A stretch of DNA of 64,000 nucleotides from Bathynomus jamesi (GCA_023014485.1 JAJOZX010005808.1:233394-297393), one strand, 5' to 3'; counted from the stretch's first letter, positions 11,016 to 22,427 are shown. Notes: a model not told the origin generated them from the letters alone. Translations and numbers: made by a program.

Positions 11016-13847
11016 TTAAGCATTAGCTACACTGATGCCACCCAAAACATTACAAACACAATCCAAGCAGATAACACGATAGAAATACAGGCAGTTAACA
11101 TTAAAACACGCTCAAAACACACCACACCAATCAACATTTATATCCCACCAGATAGTTCACCTCAGGTGCCAGCCAATTACAATCCACAGTTACACAATCT
11201 GGCCTCTCTCACTAATGTCATCTTAGGAGGAGACTTCAACGCTAAAGACACTACAGTAGTTGGTACCTGCACAACCAAAGCAACACCAGAGGCGCCAACA
11301 TAGCCACACAACTAAACAGCCTCTTCATTCTTAACAATACAGAAGAACATACACACATACCACATGAAGCAGGATACTTAAACTCCTCCCCAGACATAAC
11401 GTTCTGTTCCCCCTCACTAGCAACACATACACACTGGAGAACAGAAAAACAACTGTCATCAGACCACCTGCCCATCATCATTACAACACATTCTACACTC
11501 TGCCCCAACACCCTTTGGCACACTTACAGAAATTACAAGAAAGCTGATTGGGAACAGTTCAAAATACAGACTGAGGAACAATTCACCACATTAAACAGCA
11601 CACCCATCATAAACATCAATACAACACTCAAGACATTTAATCAGATCATCAATAATGCAAACAAATACATACCCAAGGGCAACATTAGGAAATACAACCA
11701 AAATTACACTAGAGAAATAGCCCATCTCATAAGGCAACGTAACAACCTCAAACATAACACACAAACACCACACACAGAAGCCATTAAACAGCAGATACAA
11801 CAGCTCAACACAGAAATAAACAGTAAACTCAAAGAAAAACAAACAGAAACACTTAGGGAATTCATAACAACACTAAACCACTCCACAGATGCATCCAGGC
11901 TATACAAGACTATAAACACCATTACCCACTCTAACAGCAGCATTCACACCTCACGCGCGGCTATCTGTCGCGGCCAAAATAATATCCCAACATACACACA
12001 ACAAGCTAGCATTCTAGTTAATCACTACGCAAAGATAAGTCACTTAAACAGAGACAACAACCAGAAACACGCAGACAGACAAACAGCCAGACACAAGAAA
12101 ACCTACAGACTCGACACGACCATTACACCCTTCAATACAGACCAGACCACCAAGATCATCAAAAACATTAAGAATTCGAAGGCTACTGGACCAGACAACA
12201 TATCTAACATACACCTTAAGCACTTGGGCCCACAAGGAATACAAGCTCTCACAAATATCAGCACATATTCATACCAACACTGTATTATTCCTGACATATG
12301 GAAACAAAGTAAAATTATTACACTACTCAAACCAAACAAAAATCAAACAGAACCAGCTTCCTATAGACCCATTACTTTGCTATGCACACCTTTCAAAGTA
12401 ACAGAAAGACTAATCTTACAAATCACCAACCCACACATACCACTATCGCCTACTCAACATGGATTCAGACCTCACCACTCAACCACGACATTACTCACTA
12501 ACCTCACGCAGCACATCATGGATGGCATCAACTCCAGACGACCAGCTCAACTTACACTATTAGCAACAATAGACATTAGCAAAGCATTTGATGCTATCCC
12601 ACGCTTCCCTCTCATAAACAAAATACTCAACACAAACATGTACAATAACACCAAAAGGTGGCTGAGCGACTATCTTTCAGGAAGATACTCACATGTCACA
12701 TTTAATGGCAAGTCATCCAAACACAATCTTTTTCCGAACGGGGTCCCTCAAGGCTCTGTTCTCTCACCAACACTGTTCAACTTATACATGCATGACATTC
12801 CAACACCCATAGATGACAAGCTTACCTTATCATCATGTGCAGATGACATCACTCTAACATCCACCCACAACAACATCGACACCGCTACAAATAACCTACA
12901 AACATATATAAACAGTATACAAGACTGGCCCACACACAATAGACTCAAAGTAGCACCCACAAAATCAACCATCACCTTGCTTACAAGCAACACAAAAGAA
13001 CACCAGGTAACTCCACAGCTTACACTAAACAACACCAACATTCCACACACTCACAGGACCAAAATACTTGGGGTCACATACAACACATCATTATCTTTTG
13101 CAAACAATATATTCGCTCAGTTATGGACTATGCTAGCCCATGCTGGGCACCCATTATCTCAAACACACACATAAACACCTTTCAGACAATACAAAACAAC
13201 GCACTTCGTATCATTAGAGGATGCACTCAAACAACACTAATAGAACACGTGCACACAGAAACAAAAATACTGAAAGTTAGGGAACATTTTGACATGAGGG
13301 GAACACAATTCATGGCAGCAGCGACAACTAACCCACAACACCCTTGCCACTACATGTACAATCGTGCACCGACACCTCGCGCCATTAAGGTAACACCAGA
13401 GAGACATTATAACCAAATACTCCATTCCATACCACGCCCCACAGACATCACACAGTACAGAAAACACATACACACCAACTTAACCCACAAAGCACTGACA
13501 CGACTCGGTCCGAATGCGATCCTAGGTGCGAAGCTGTCACCCATTACCAGGTCAGAGATCAGCCTGAGCAGATCGGATCGAGTTAACTTAGCACGATTCC
13601 GATGTGGACATCACCCCAACTTACGGACATATAAACACAGACTAGACAACTCCACCGACACCTGTCACCTGTGCCAGGACAAGCCACAAACAATTGAACA
13701 CATTATGACAGACTGTACCGCTCTACCACAACAACGAACACAACACAACATCACTAGTGCGCTGAACCTCTGGTCCACTCCAGAGAGGGCGACCTGCGTG
13801 CCGCCGGCTTGCTCGATCAGGGTGGGCTGATCGGCTAAACAACAACA
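11016..13847 (+). pseudogene. A/C-rich LINE (endonuclease C-terminus + reverse transcriptase), 5'-truncated
   Basis: Plus-strand reading starts inside the endonuclease (NVILGGDFNAK at 11214, SSDHLPIIITTH at 11460), then a linker and RT: SKATGPDNISNIHLKHLG, SYRPITLLC, TIDISKAFDAIP at 12570, NGVPQGSVLSPTLFNLYM at 12737 and SCADDITL at 12835. A C-terminal Cys/His knuckle (CHLCQDKPQTIEHIMTDC) lies at 13660-13715. A frameshift near 11255 and an apparent deletion near 13108 (between SFANN and RSVMDYASPCW) inactivate it. The 3' end runs into ACAACAACAACG. The sense strand is very poor in G and T. The flanks ACGTAGAGGG and ACGTGGAAGG may be a diverged target duplication. Confidence 0.87.
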
Positions 13848-14378
13848 ACGTGGAAGGTCATTTATATATAATAAAAATAACAGTAGATCCAGAAATGAGC
13901 CCTGTGGCACACCATGTTTGACAAGCGCTTTAGTTGAGCAAACCTTATTTACTGATATAAAATTATATCTAATGGACAAATAACTTTTAAACTAATCACT
14001 GATTGCTCCTCTAAAGCCGTAAAGATATAATTTATTAAGTAGAATATTATGGTCTATTACATCAAACGCCTTAATCAAATCCATAAATATTGATATCATT
14101 ATTTCTTTGTTCTCCCTAGCTATATTTGCATTTTCCATAAGATTTAAAATAGCCAGTTCCGTTGTTTCATTATTACGGAAGCCAGATTGATTTGGAGATA
14201 ATAAACTGTAGGATTCTAAGTATCGCTGCATCTACTTTTGACAATTTTTTCAAAAATTTTGCTGAACACAGATAATGAACACACCGGCCTGTAATTTGTG
14301 CTAGTGTAGGATCACCCCTTTTAAAAGGGGTATTATACAACCAGTTTATAGCATTGATAGGAATACTCCTTTGGAAAT
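13848..14378 (-). pseudogene. CR1/L2/jockey-like LINE, middle of reverse transcriptase
   Basis: The minus strand reads SKVD near 14240, then QRYLESYSLLSPNQSGFRNN, a block IFMDLIKAFDVIDHNILL (RT motif A) near 14080, and HGVPQGSFLDLLLF with YINDLP near 13900-13845. The next residues (RSSDILNFIMFADD) are found at 11010-10960, across the A/C-rich LINE. Upstream reading (NTPFKRGDPTLAQ) stops at 14379 where a mariner begins. The three pieces together form one LINE, about 1.9 kb of it visible. Confidence 0.85.
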
Positions 14379-14379
14379 A

Positions 14380-15780
14380 CTGGGTGATCCAGATAAATGG
14401 GACCCATAAAAAAAAGCCAAATATTCTTAATATTTAATTCCTTTCATAAAAACTATATATCATTCGAAAGAGTAGAGTTACAAGTTTATTATGAAATATT
14501 TATTTTTTTAAAATGACTCCTTTCAAATGTGCTTCATTAGTTGCCAAGCATTCCAGTGTTCTCGCTTGTAAGTTCTGCATCACTTTTGCAAGAGTGTGCG
14601 GTGGTATGGCCTGTATCTCATTTATGATGGCGGCCTTCAATTCTTGCAAGGTCGTTGGGTTATTTCTGTAGATCCTACTCTTTAAATATCCCCAGAGATA
14701 ATAATCTAAGGGAGAAAAATCCGGAGACCTTGCGGGCCATTCAACGTCTCCAAAGCTTGAGATTAACTCGCCTGGAAACGTTTGACGCAAAACTGCCATG
14801 CAGTTCCTCGTGGTATGGCAGGTAGCTCCGTCTTGTTGGAACCAGTGGTTTTCTAGACAAAGATCTCTTAATTTAGGAATAAGGAAATCGGTCAACATTT
14901 TTTCGTAACTATCACCATTTACAGTGACCGTGTTTCCGGTGGAATCCTCGAAAAAGTACGGCCCTATGATCTGAGATGCAGTAAGACCACACCAAACAGT
15001 TACACGCTGACTATGCAACGGGACTTCGGTAATATTCAATGGATTTTCTGTTGCCCAGAAACGACAATTTTGTTTGTTTACAGTTCCATTCAAGTGAAAA
15101 TGGGCTTCGTCTGACATAATCAAAGTTGCTAGAAAATTGGTGGTCATTTACCTTCTGTTGGATCCATTGACAGAATTGTCGTCTTCGTGCGAAATCTCCA
15201 TCGTTTAGTTGTTGCACTGTTTGAATTTTATATGGAAAGAGCATTAAATTTTGCTTGAATATACGGTGTGTTGTTGTTCCATATCCAACTCCTAACAGCT
15301 GAGAAGCACGTCTGATGCTTATGTTAGGATTATCCTGTACAATTTCATGAGTTCTGTTAATGATCTCGTCTATCCTTGCTGTGCGCACTCTTCCAGTTGG
15401 TTTTCTTTTTCCAATGCTGCCAGTTAGGGAAAAATTTCTGACACACCGACGGATTACTTTCTTAGAAGGTGATTTTGACATCTGAAAATTTGCCTTGAAA
15501 GATCTTTGAGCTGAAACTACACTTCTTCCATGCTCATAATATTGCTCAGTTATGAAACGCAGCTGTTCCACAGTCCATGCAGTCATCTTGAAGGGTTAGT
15601 TTTAACTAACACTTTTATTTTGTTTTGTATCTTATCTTGTCTTGTATTGTCAAAACCTATACAATCCTGTACAAACTTGTAACTATCCTCTTTCGAATGA
15701 TGCGTATGATTTTATAAAAGGACTTATACTTTAAGAGTTACAGGGGTTTCTTTTGGGTCCCATTTCTCTGGATCACCCTT
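14380..15780 (-). mobile_element. DD41D (rosa-like) mariner
   Basis: A 1,401-bp element with inverted ends CTGGGTGATCCAGATAAATG and the inverse of AAGGGTGATCCAGAGAAATG. TA sits on both sides (14378-14379, 15781-15782). It lies inside the older minus-strand LINE, whose reading continues at 15783. Length, ends and a single transposase gene match a complete element. Confidence 0.9.
14500..15586 (-). pseudogene. DD41D mariner transposase, one frameshift
   Basis: The start is at 15586 (MTAWTVEQLRFITEQYY). Two helix-turn-helix stretches follow, then catalytic blocks TLIMSDEAHFHLNG (first D), NHWFQQDGATCHTTR (second D) and WPARSPDFSPLDYYLWG (third D). I count 41 residues between the QQD and PLD aspartates, the spacing of the rosa group. 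The frame shifts once near 15147, and everything else reads cleanly to the stop at 14500. One indel separates it from a full gene, so it is a young copy, and an assembly error at that base is possible. Confidence 0.88.
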
Positions 15781-15782
15781 TA

Positions 15783-16190
15783 CTTTGATTAATAATTTTA
15801 GCCAAAGTTAGATATGTTATCTTTAACAAGTTTCACTATAGGTACAGGAATGTTATGAATATTATTTTTTGTATTTTTTATTTGCCAATAATATTCAGGA
15901 CCTCAGTTGAGGTAGCAGGAACAAAAGAAAATGAATTTAGTGGGCTGAGTGGCATGTCTTCTAGAGGTGCGTGATCATTATTTAGTAACTGTGAGCGAAG
16001 CTTATTCGCTATTGAAGTAAAATGTATATTTAAAGAGTCTGCAATAGAAATATCATCAGTAATTTCTTTATTATCAATATTTAATTTCTCTATTGAATTT
16101 TTCTTGATTTGGTTTCCGAGAAGACTGTTTATGGTTGTTCAAGTGTTTTCCATGTCTCCTTTTTGTTTGAAAAATTGATTGTTATAATAG
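15783..16190 (-). pseudogene. CR1/L2/jockey-like LINE, linker before reverse transcriptase
   Basis: The minus strand reads NNQFFKQKGDMENT and then, past a stop, TTINSLLGNQIKKNSIEKLN and DDISIADSLNIHFTSIANKL. This is the region between endonuclease and RT in CR1/jockey-type LINEs (new strand start, IADxFNxxF). It joins the piece at 14378 across the DD41D mariner. The upstream end near 16190 abuts an unrelated LINE fragment. Confidence 0.7.
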
Positions 16191-16199
16191 TCATAACTA

Positions 16200-16400
16200 T
16201 TATAACAGTTACTGTGCTCATCACTGGTAACTTCTTTATCTATATCAGTTACCATGATTATGAAAAGTAATGGAGCCAATACTGTTCCTTGTGGCAGAAG
16301 CGTAAATCTACATAAAAATGTGGTGGGGGTTCCAGTGGGGAGGGTGCGGGAGGGGGTCTCCTTCCCGCGGTTGAGAAAATTTTGAAAATGCAGCACTCAA
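16200..16400 (-). pseudogene. LINE reverse-transcriptase scrap (PQG box)
   Basis: The minus strand reads LPQGTVLAPLLFIIMVTDID, the B box of a LINE reverse transcriptase. Upstream of it the match ends within about 20 residues. A plus-strand fragment of what may be the same LINE family lies at 18140-18400. It is a short remnant. Confidence 0.6.
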
Positions 16401-16789
16401 GAACACGTTTTGGTGGCATCTGGAGCATGGATAACTATCTGAAGGTGATTCAAGATTATATCTACATGGGTGGAAGCAGAGTCGCCAGGTTGGCAGAAAT
16501 GTAGGTGCATAATATGTCTAGTTCTTATACATATTATTCCCAACCATCAAAAACCATTTTCGGAATTTTCGCTGGAAAATAAATGCAAAGTGAATTTAAG
16601 CAGATATTTTATTGTTATTTACTGTCACAAATATGATACAACATACTTGTCATTTGGGGATAAATTGATAGGAGGAAAGCCATCACCAATAATGAAAACT
16701 AAACAGGTTGACATCATCATCTCAATAACGTTATGCACACTACTACTGGTGATTGGCATTGCCAAAGATGACTTTCCTAATCTCAGACT

Positions 16790-17783
16790 GTGAACAAAAA
16801 TCATTTATCAATGATTCCACAGCTATTCCATCAAGCAGTTCTTGATGTGTATGACAAATGGCAAGAGCATTCGGTCTTGTTTGGTCAGTTTATTCTTTAA
16901 CCATGTTTTCAGTCTTCGTAGACTACTAAATGATCACTCTGCTTCTGGAAGAGGATGGGGAGAGAATCAGGAGCTTCGTCAATGCCTTCACAGATGAAAA
17001 TAGCTCCTGCACTTCATTTGGCATTGTTCTCAGAAAGGCCGCTCTTTCGTCTAAGCAGTTTACCGTCATGTTTGCACGAGATGCATGACGCCGGAAAACT
17101 GCTAGTTCTTCTTTTAGTCCGTTGGTTTCGATCTCAGGGTAGCTATAAATCAATTAATTCGAATCATCAGATTCAGATTTGTCTGCTGAGATGAGCCAGG
17201 ACTCAAGTTCACAATATTTTCCTAGATCTTCTTGTGAAAAGCGTTCCTCAAGTTGATGAGTGACAGAATCTAGAAACTGTAGGTACTTAATACGATAATG
17301 TTCTTCGACTGTGCATGCATGGATGAAAATCTTCTGAGGGTCCTGTGAATCACAATGGCACTTTCTTTTTCCTTGGCAGCTGCAAATCTTCAAATCTAGG
17401 CCTTTATTTTGGGTGTCTTTTTCTAACTTGTCCAACAGAGTTTTGAATGCATCATTTGTTCGAATAGCTTGCAGTTCATCTCTTACTAGACGTACTGCTG
17501 CTATCATTCCACTGACAGTTATCGATCTTTTTTGCAGGTTTCTGTTTAGTTTTTCAAGGAGTGGCAGAGCTTTCATAGCAATATGCAATCCCATCATAGT
17601 TTCCTTCTTCTTGAAAGTTTTGCAGAGTCCATTAGCTTTAGAAGCAGTTTCACCATTAAGTTCTCTTGTTACAGTTTCAATTGAGCTGATCGCATGACTA
17701 TATTGTGACGTTACCGATTCAATAGCTGAGCAGGGATACCAGGGGAATGTATTACAAATTAAATGCAACAAAGTGTAACACAT
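16790..17783 (-). pseudogene. hAT transposase C-terminal half (ZMYM1-like group)
   Basis: The minus strand has a 209-codon open part (17783-17154) rich in charged helices with a CSCQGKRKCHC cluster. A further part to 16926 follows after stops. The dimerisation motif reads LPEAE, stop, SFSSLRRLKTWLKNKL at about 16960-16890, and NALAICHTHQELLDGIAVES follows after a shift. SFSSLRRLKTWLR-type endings are typical of the ZMYM1/hAT group. The stop replaces the usual Arg after Glu. Motifs TAGGTGCATAA at 16502 and, inverted, TAGGTGCGTAAA near 18142 might be its ends, but no target duplication is seen. Confidence 0.75.
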
Positions 17784-18140
17784 ACATAATGATATAAGAA
17801 TAAATATAGAAAACTACCAATGACGACATCTCTGATGCATACACATAACACTATGTAGTGAAACTGTGGTAGTGGGACCTATGGTCTTGACAAATTCCTA
17901 AAAACACTATCTTAAACTACTGCGAAATTCGTAAAAAAAAATTTTTCTTAAATTACAGCACAACGTCAAACATTATCGTACATCATCCACAGAAAGACTT
18001 TCATTATCGTCAAAAATAAGTCAGCCTACACTATCAAAGCCTTTAACTCAAAATGTGGGGAGGTTCCTGAGATACTCTAACCCCTCAAAGAAAAAAGTGG
18101 GGGGTCCTAACCCCCTCGACCCCCTGGGATTTACGCACCT
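17784..18140. other. No gene; possible worn transposon edge
   Basis: No coding pattern. The end (GGGGGGTCC ... GGGATTTACGCACCTA at about 18090-18142) resembles a hAT-type terminus and could be the right end of the element holding the transposase at 16790-17783. Confidence 0.35.
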
Positions 18141-18400
18141 ATATTTCACATCATATATACAGACTTTGCCTTCGACAAGTGTGACCGTGGAGTCATAGCA
18201 CATAAACTGAAATATATGGAAATAACGGGAAAAGTAGGAAAAGGGATACATAATTTCCTTAGTGAGTGACAGCAAGTCGTTACAGTCCAATGAATATCTC
18301 CACTAGAATCGGACATGAACAGAATCTACAATTGCTGAAGGCAATAATTTGAAATTTAACACTGAGAAATTTCAACTATTAAAGTACAGAAGAAAGGGGG
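18141..18400 (+). pseudogene. LINE reverse-transcriptase scrap (motif A region)
   Basis: The plus strand reads DFAFDKCDRGVIAHKLKYME, then ITGKVGKGIHNFL, then after stops EGNNLKFNTEKFQLLKYR. These are motif A and the downstream WSxxNNLxFNxxKFxLLxY part of CR1/jockey-type LINE RTs. The sequence between them, including the catalytic ADD box, is deleted. Confidence 0.68.
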
Positions 18401-19675
18401 GGACCTAAAATCCGTGGAATACTATGTAATCCCTAGCTTTACGGAAATTCAATTTACGAAATTTCGCTTTAACGGAAATGGTTAATAAGGGAATAAAATT
18501 CAGTATAACGGAAGTAAGATTCGCTATAACGGAAATTTGAGCCTAAAAAATTACAAGCTCAGTCAATAAACTATAAAAATATTTAATCTATTCTAATTTT
18601 ACACAGGCAGTGGCTCGTACTAGCGGCTCGTGCTCACCACAAGGTATAAGATTAATAATAAAATAAGACATAAACGTAAAGAATTGGCTACTTTTATTCC
18701 ATCGTGTCCTAGATCCCTGCTGTTAATTTTGTTTCTGTATAACATTTAGTTCTCAAACTTGACTGACTGCTGTTCGACATAACTCGGATTCAAACATTCC
18801 GTTCACAGAATTTATAAGCGTGGACCAAAATTTATTATAATTATCAATTAAGTCACCTCATAAAGCTTCTTAAACTTTCATACTAAATTTGACTCTTAGC
18901 GCCCTCCAACGTGACCATTACAAATTGTAAATCTCATTCATGAAACTCTCAGCGTCGTTCAACAGTATTAATTATGAAGTCGAAGTTTGTGCACTAAGTT
19001 TAAAATGGCTGGAAATTTTGGATTAGAGCCAGGATTTGTTACATACCGTGCTTCTTACAGTTGTAATAGAATACAGATTAGCTGAAACGAGAATAATGTA
19101 ATTTTTCATTACTGTCCTAGAAGTAAAAAGTTGCGTAGGGTATGTTAATCGTAAATAGTAAGCATAAGTTGTATATGAATGAGAACAGGATTTATGAGAT
19201 GACTTGGTAATTATATTAGACTATGAATTGGATGATGATGCTAATTAGAGCAACTTGAAAGCAAGGAATCAAGCAAGCATTGGCAGGCGGAACCTATGGG
19301 GTGCTGCGCCCCTTTACCTGAAAAGGAGGGGCTCTGCCCCTCCTTGTTCAGATCCTTTTTTTTTAAGAAAACAGAAATAATCTAAGCGGAAATGCATACA
19401 AACTATATAAGAAACAAAGCGATAATGTTAGGAAATACTTTTTCTCTCAGAGAGTAGTAGACAACAAGCGATAGCTCGCTATCGCCCTTCGGATTTTTTG
19501 TTCACTACTTTATTTTTTTTTATTGGTTGTAGATTTAAAATTATATTATATGAAACCCTCATAGGAAGAAGTGGCTAAGCGACAAAAGTATGGCATATCA
19601 CATCTATCTCATATATATGGCATATCACTGGATGGTACAATTAGAAGCACCGTCGTTTAAATATACAGGGTGTCC
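18401..19675. other. No gene; repeat remnants and GC-rich mini-hairpins
   Basis: 18425-18545 holds repeated CTTTACGGAAATT and CGCTATAACGGAAAT units resembling worn pogo/Tigger ends. 19290-19345 holds two perfect GC hairpins (GGGGTGCTGCGCCCC; AGGAGGGGCTCTGCCCCTCCT) and 19468-19485 a third (GCGATAGCTCGCTATCGC). 19512-19585 is a copy of a repeat found again at 21735-21800. No gene is supported. Confidence 0.5.
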
Positions 19676-19677
19676 CA

Positions 19678-20441
19678 TAAGTCCGGCATCATAAGCAAAA
19701 AAATAAAAAAAGGCAAAACAAAAGCTTTTATTTACAGAACGTGCTCAATATGTCCACCATTTTTTTCAGTACACAAATTCAGACGTGATACCCAGTCAGC
19801 AAGCACACGGTGAATGATGTCAGGAGTAATGGTGTTACATGCCCCACTAATGCGCTGCCGCAAATGTTCAACACTCCTAATTTTCTCTGCGTATACCAGC
19901 GCTTTCAAGTGGCCCAGAGATAAAAATCTAGTGGCGTAAGATCCGGGCTTCTAGCTGGCCATTCCACAGGCCCTCGACGTCCTATCCAATGACCAGGGAA
20001 TTGTTGGTACGGGTATTCCCTTACTTGGGTGCTGTAATGTGCGGGAGCGCCGTCTTCCTGGAACCATGTTGGGAAATTTCCTTCTTCGTTCAAGACACTG
20101 GGAAATGCTTCTTCCTCGAGCATACGTAGGTAGGTACCTCCAGTGACATGTTCATCGAAAACGAGGGGCCCTATGATGCGATCCTTCCAAATGCCACACC
20201 ATACCATCACCCGAGATGCACCTTGTTCCTTTGAAGAGGTATACCAGTGAAGGTTGTTTTGAGACCAGTAGCGGGTGTTCTGTCGATTTACCTCATCATT
20301 TTCATAAAAAACAGCCTCGTCACTAAACAGAATGGTGGACAGGAAATTGGCATCCCGAGCATAAGAAAAATATGAATTATGGTTTGTAGAAATAGAAAAA
20401 TATGAATTTCTCCTATGATGCCGGACTTATGGGACACCCTG
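19678..20441 (-). mobile_element. Internally deleted DD41D mariner
   Basis: The inverted ends CAGGGTGTCCCATAAGTCCG match over about 28 bases, with TA at 19676-19677 and 20442-20443. At 764 bp the element lacks the N-terminal half of its gene. It keeps a catalytic part in the minus strand, so it is a deletion derivative that could still be mobilised by an intact relative. Confidence 0.9.
19740..20345 (-). pseudogene. DD41D mariner transposase, C-terminal catalytic part
   Basis: The minus strand reads FLSTILFSDEAVFYEND (first D), RVMVWCGIWKDRIIGPLVF, NFPTWFQEDGAPAHYS (second D) and PVEWPARSPDLTPLDFYLW (third D, again 41 residues after the second). A one-base shift near 19915 precedes the C-terminus (KIRSVEHLRQRISGACN, GGHIEHVL). 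The DNA-binding domains are absent. Confidence 0.85.
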
Positions 20442-20480
20442 TACATCAATTTTTTATGATCCAGAAATAAGAAGACAGTA

Positions 20481-21196
20481 CAGGCATACCTCGCTTTACG
20501 ACGCCTCGTTTTACGAATCCCCGGGTTTACGAATTTTATTTTACACTAAATAAAAAATTAAATAAACAAATTTAAAAGGTAAAAATAATTATCTCACGCA
20601 AGCATATACAATGCGTAATGTGGTAATCGCTTCAGAAGCATCGTGCGTGCGTTTGTTCGCTCTGGCGCGTTCACGCACCTTGGTGTCTGGGAATGCATTA
20701 GTTTATATGTCTGCTTCTTCGATGATTTTGATGGCTTTGAACCAATGGGAGACATACAAAATGAGAAAACAGAAATTGTAACGATCGCTAATAAATTGAA
20801 TCTCGATTTTTCCGAAGATGATGTAGAAGAATTGCTTGACTCACATGGTAAAGAACTATCAAACGAAGATCTTATTGCCATGCAAGATCAGGTAACACTT
20901 GAAGAGGAAGAGGCCCCTGCACTGCACTTTAATATTTCTTTGCTTTCTTTTTTATTTTAAAGGATTATTTTTTATTTAAAATGATGCATTCTATGAACAA
21001 ACCATTGTTTGCTGCATAAACTATTGTTTTATTACCTTTTCTTGCGATTTTTATATAATTTTGTATGTAAAATTTTGTCCTGAAAACGTAACCCTTGATT
21101 ATAACATTAAGTCTGAGAAATAATGCTCTGCTTTACGAAGTTTCGCTTTACGGACGCTCTCTAGGAACGAATTAATTCGTAAACCGAGGCATGCCT
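20481..21196 (+). mobile_element. Tigger/pogo-type element, internally deleted
   Basis: The ends CAGGCATACCTCGCTTTACGA and, inverted, CAGGCATGCCTCGGTTTACGA match, with TA at 20479-20480 and 21197-21198. CAGGCATACCTCG is the known start of Tigger-type elements. The 716-bp copy keeps the end of the transposase gene only. Confidence 0.88.
20745..20960 (+). pseudogene. Tigger transposase, C-terminal tail
   Basis: The plus-strand frame gives NKLNLDFSEDDVEELLDSHG, then KELSNEDLIAMQDQ and an acidic stretch. This acidic LxxxDIEEL ... ELTNEDLxELQ tail follows the DDE domain in Tigger proteins. The catalytic and DNA-binding parts were deleted. The open frame starts earlier (20643), but that part is not transposase-like. 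Confidence 0.75.
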
Positions 21197-21198
21197 GT

Positions 21199-21369
21199 AT
21201 TGCGTTTGTTGAATACTATATGATGGAATGCTTTTTTCCCTCTAACATATCGGAAAATGGTTCACTTGGAGTCTAACTTTATCGTTTATTTTTTTGTCAT
21301 ACTTTATAAAAAAATATAATTACAAACATTGTAATGAATCGTAACTGCAAATCGATGAAAGAATGGAGC
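21199..21369. other. No gene seen
   Basis: AT-rich spacer between a Tigger element and a hAT MITE; nothing recognisable. Confidence 0.5.
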
Positions 21370-21377
21370 TTAATATC

Positions 21378-21580
21378 TAGGCTGACCATACGTACTGTTT
21401 TGAACGGGACAGTACCGTTTTTTTTATATTTCCTGGCCGTCCCATCGTTTTAATAAAAATGTCAATTTTGTCCCGGTTTATGTACTTACTTTTTCATGAA
21501 TACAGAATATTACATAACCCCCGTCCCTTTTTTGCCATCCCAATGCCCCTTTTTTGTCTCAAGGAAATATGGTCAGCCTA
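21378..21580. mobile_element. hAT MITE (203 bp)
   Basis: The inverted ends TAGGCTGACCATA are flanked by a perfect 8-bp duplication, TTAATATC (21370-21377 and 21581-21588). The inner sequence (GGGACAGTACCG, TTTTGTCCCGG) resembles subterminal parts of Tip100/Zaphod-type hAT elements. There is no coding capacity. Confidence 0.92.
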
Positions 21581-21734
21581 TTAATATCCCAATTAAATTG
21601 TGAGTCCTTTCGGGCTATCCAATCAATCACAAATGTAAAGAGAAAAAGACATTTTTTTTTCACTTTTTCATGTATTTTTTTTATTATATTATATGAGGCC
21701 CTCAGAGGAAGAAGTGGCTACTTCATTTTTTTTA

Positions 21735-21800
21735 TTGGTTGTAGATTTAAAATTATATTATATGAAGCTCTCATAGGAAGAAGTGGCTAAGCTACAAAAT
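21735..21800. repeat. Copy of dispersed repeat (second at 19512-19585)
   Basis: The sequence around TTTATTGGTTGTAGATTTAA and GGAAGAAGTGGCTAAGC occurs at both places in the same orientation. A partial third copy (GAGGAAGAAGTGGCTA) lies at 21695-21725. The function is unknown. Confidence 0.7.
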
Positions 21801-21973
21801 TTTAAAAACGCCATTACCCCCATTATCCCCACCCCTCTACTCCATTACCCTCCCACCCCCACTCCCCCATTACCCCCACACAAAAAGTAAAAAAGCCATT
21901 ACCCCCACCCCACTCCCCCAATTACCCCACCCCTCTCCCCATTATACTGCTTCCCGCCCTCCTGGCGGGTAGC

Positions 21974-22014
<41 letters not shown>
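21801..22014. repeat. C-rich low-complexity DNA and (TA)n
   Basis: CCATTACCCCCA-type units resemble the satellite at 53.1-55.8 kb. A hairpin CCCGCCCTCCTGGCGGG lies at 21953-21970, followed by (TA)n to 22014. Confidence 0.75.
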
Positions 22015-22015
<1 letters not shown>

Positions 22016-22029
22016 AGTATAAATGTGAA

Positions 22030-22074
22030 GCTCAAGATTTTCACGGCTGCGTTCTTTTCTGTAGTTTTATCGCG
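22030..22074 (+). repeat. Dispersed 45-bp repeat
   Basis: The motif AGATTTTCACGGCTGCGTTC with TTCTGTAGTTTTAT after it occurs here. It recurs inverted near 52857-52905 and again direct near 52930-52980. It sits next to GC-rich mini-hairpins in both places. Confidence 0.65.
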
Positions 22075-22206
22075 GTGCTGGGGCCTTCGGAAAGTTCGGA
22101 CCCAGTAACCGGTGACCTAGGACCGGGAAACTTGACAGAGCACGTCGTCAGCTCATGGGCTATCAGTTGGTGGTGGTTGCAGAATTTTCCGATGTGCCGT
22201 TTAGAC

Positions 22207-22398
22207 CAGTGGTTCTTAACCAGGGGGGCGCGCCCCCCTAGAAACAGGAATTTCTCTAATTGTATTTGTTATTCTCTTAACGAGAGCATGGGCTAATATT
22301 GAGAAGTTATTGAGAATGTTATTTTGATTGAAGGGGGGCGTGGAGGGAAGGACCAATTCCTAGAGGGGGCATGGTAGTAAAAAGGTTAAGAACCACTG
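22207..22398. mobile_element. hAT MITE (192 bp)
   Basis: The ends CAGTGGTTCTTAACC are perfect inverted repeats, with a perfect 8-bp duplication GTTTAGAC (22199-22206 and 22399-22406). CAGTGGTTCTxAACC is the classic terminus of Charlie-like hAT elements. Non-coding. Confidence 0.93.
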
Positions 22399-22425
22399 GT
22401 TTAGACTATGCACGGTTCCGAATAA

Positions 22426-22427
<2 letters not shown>

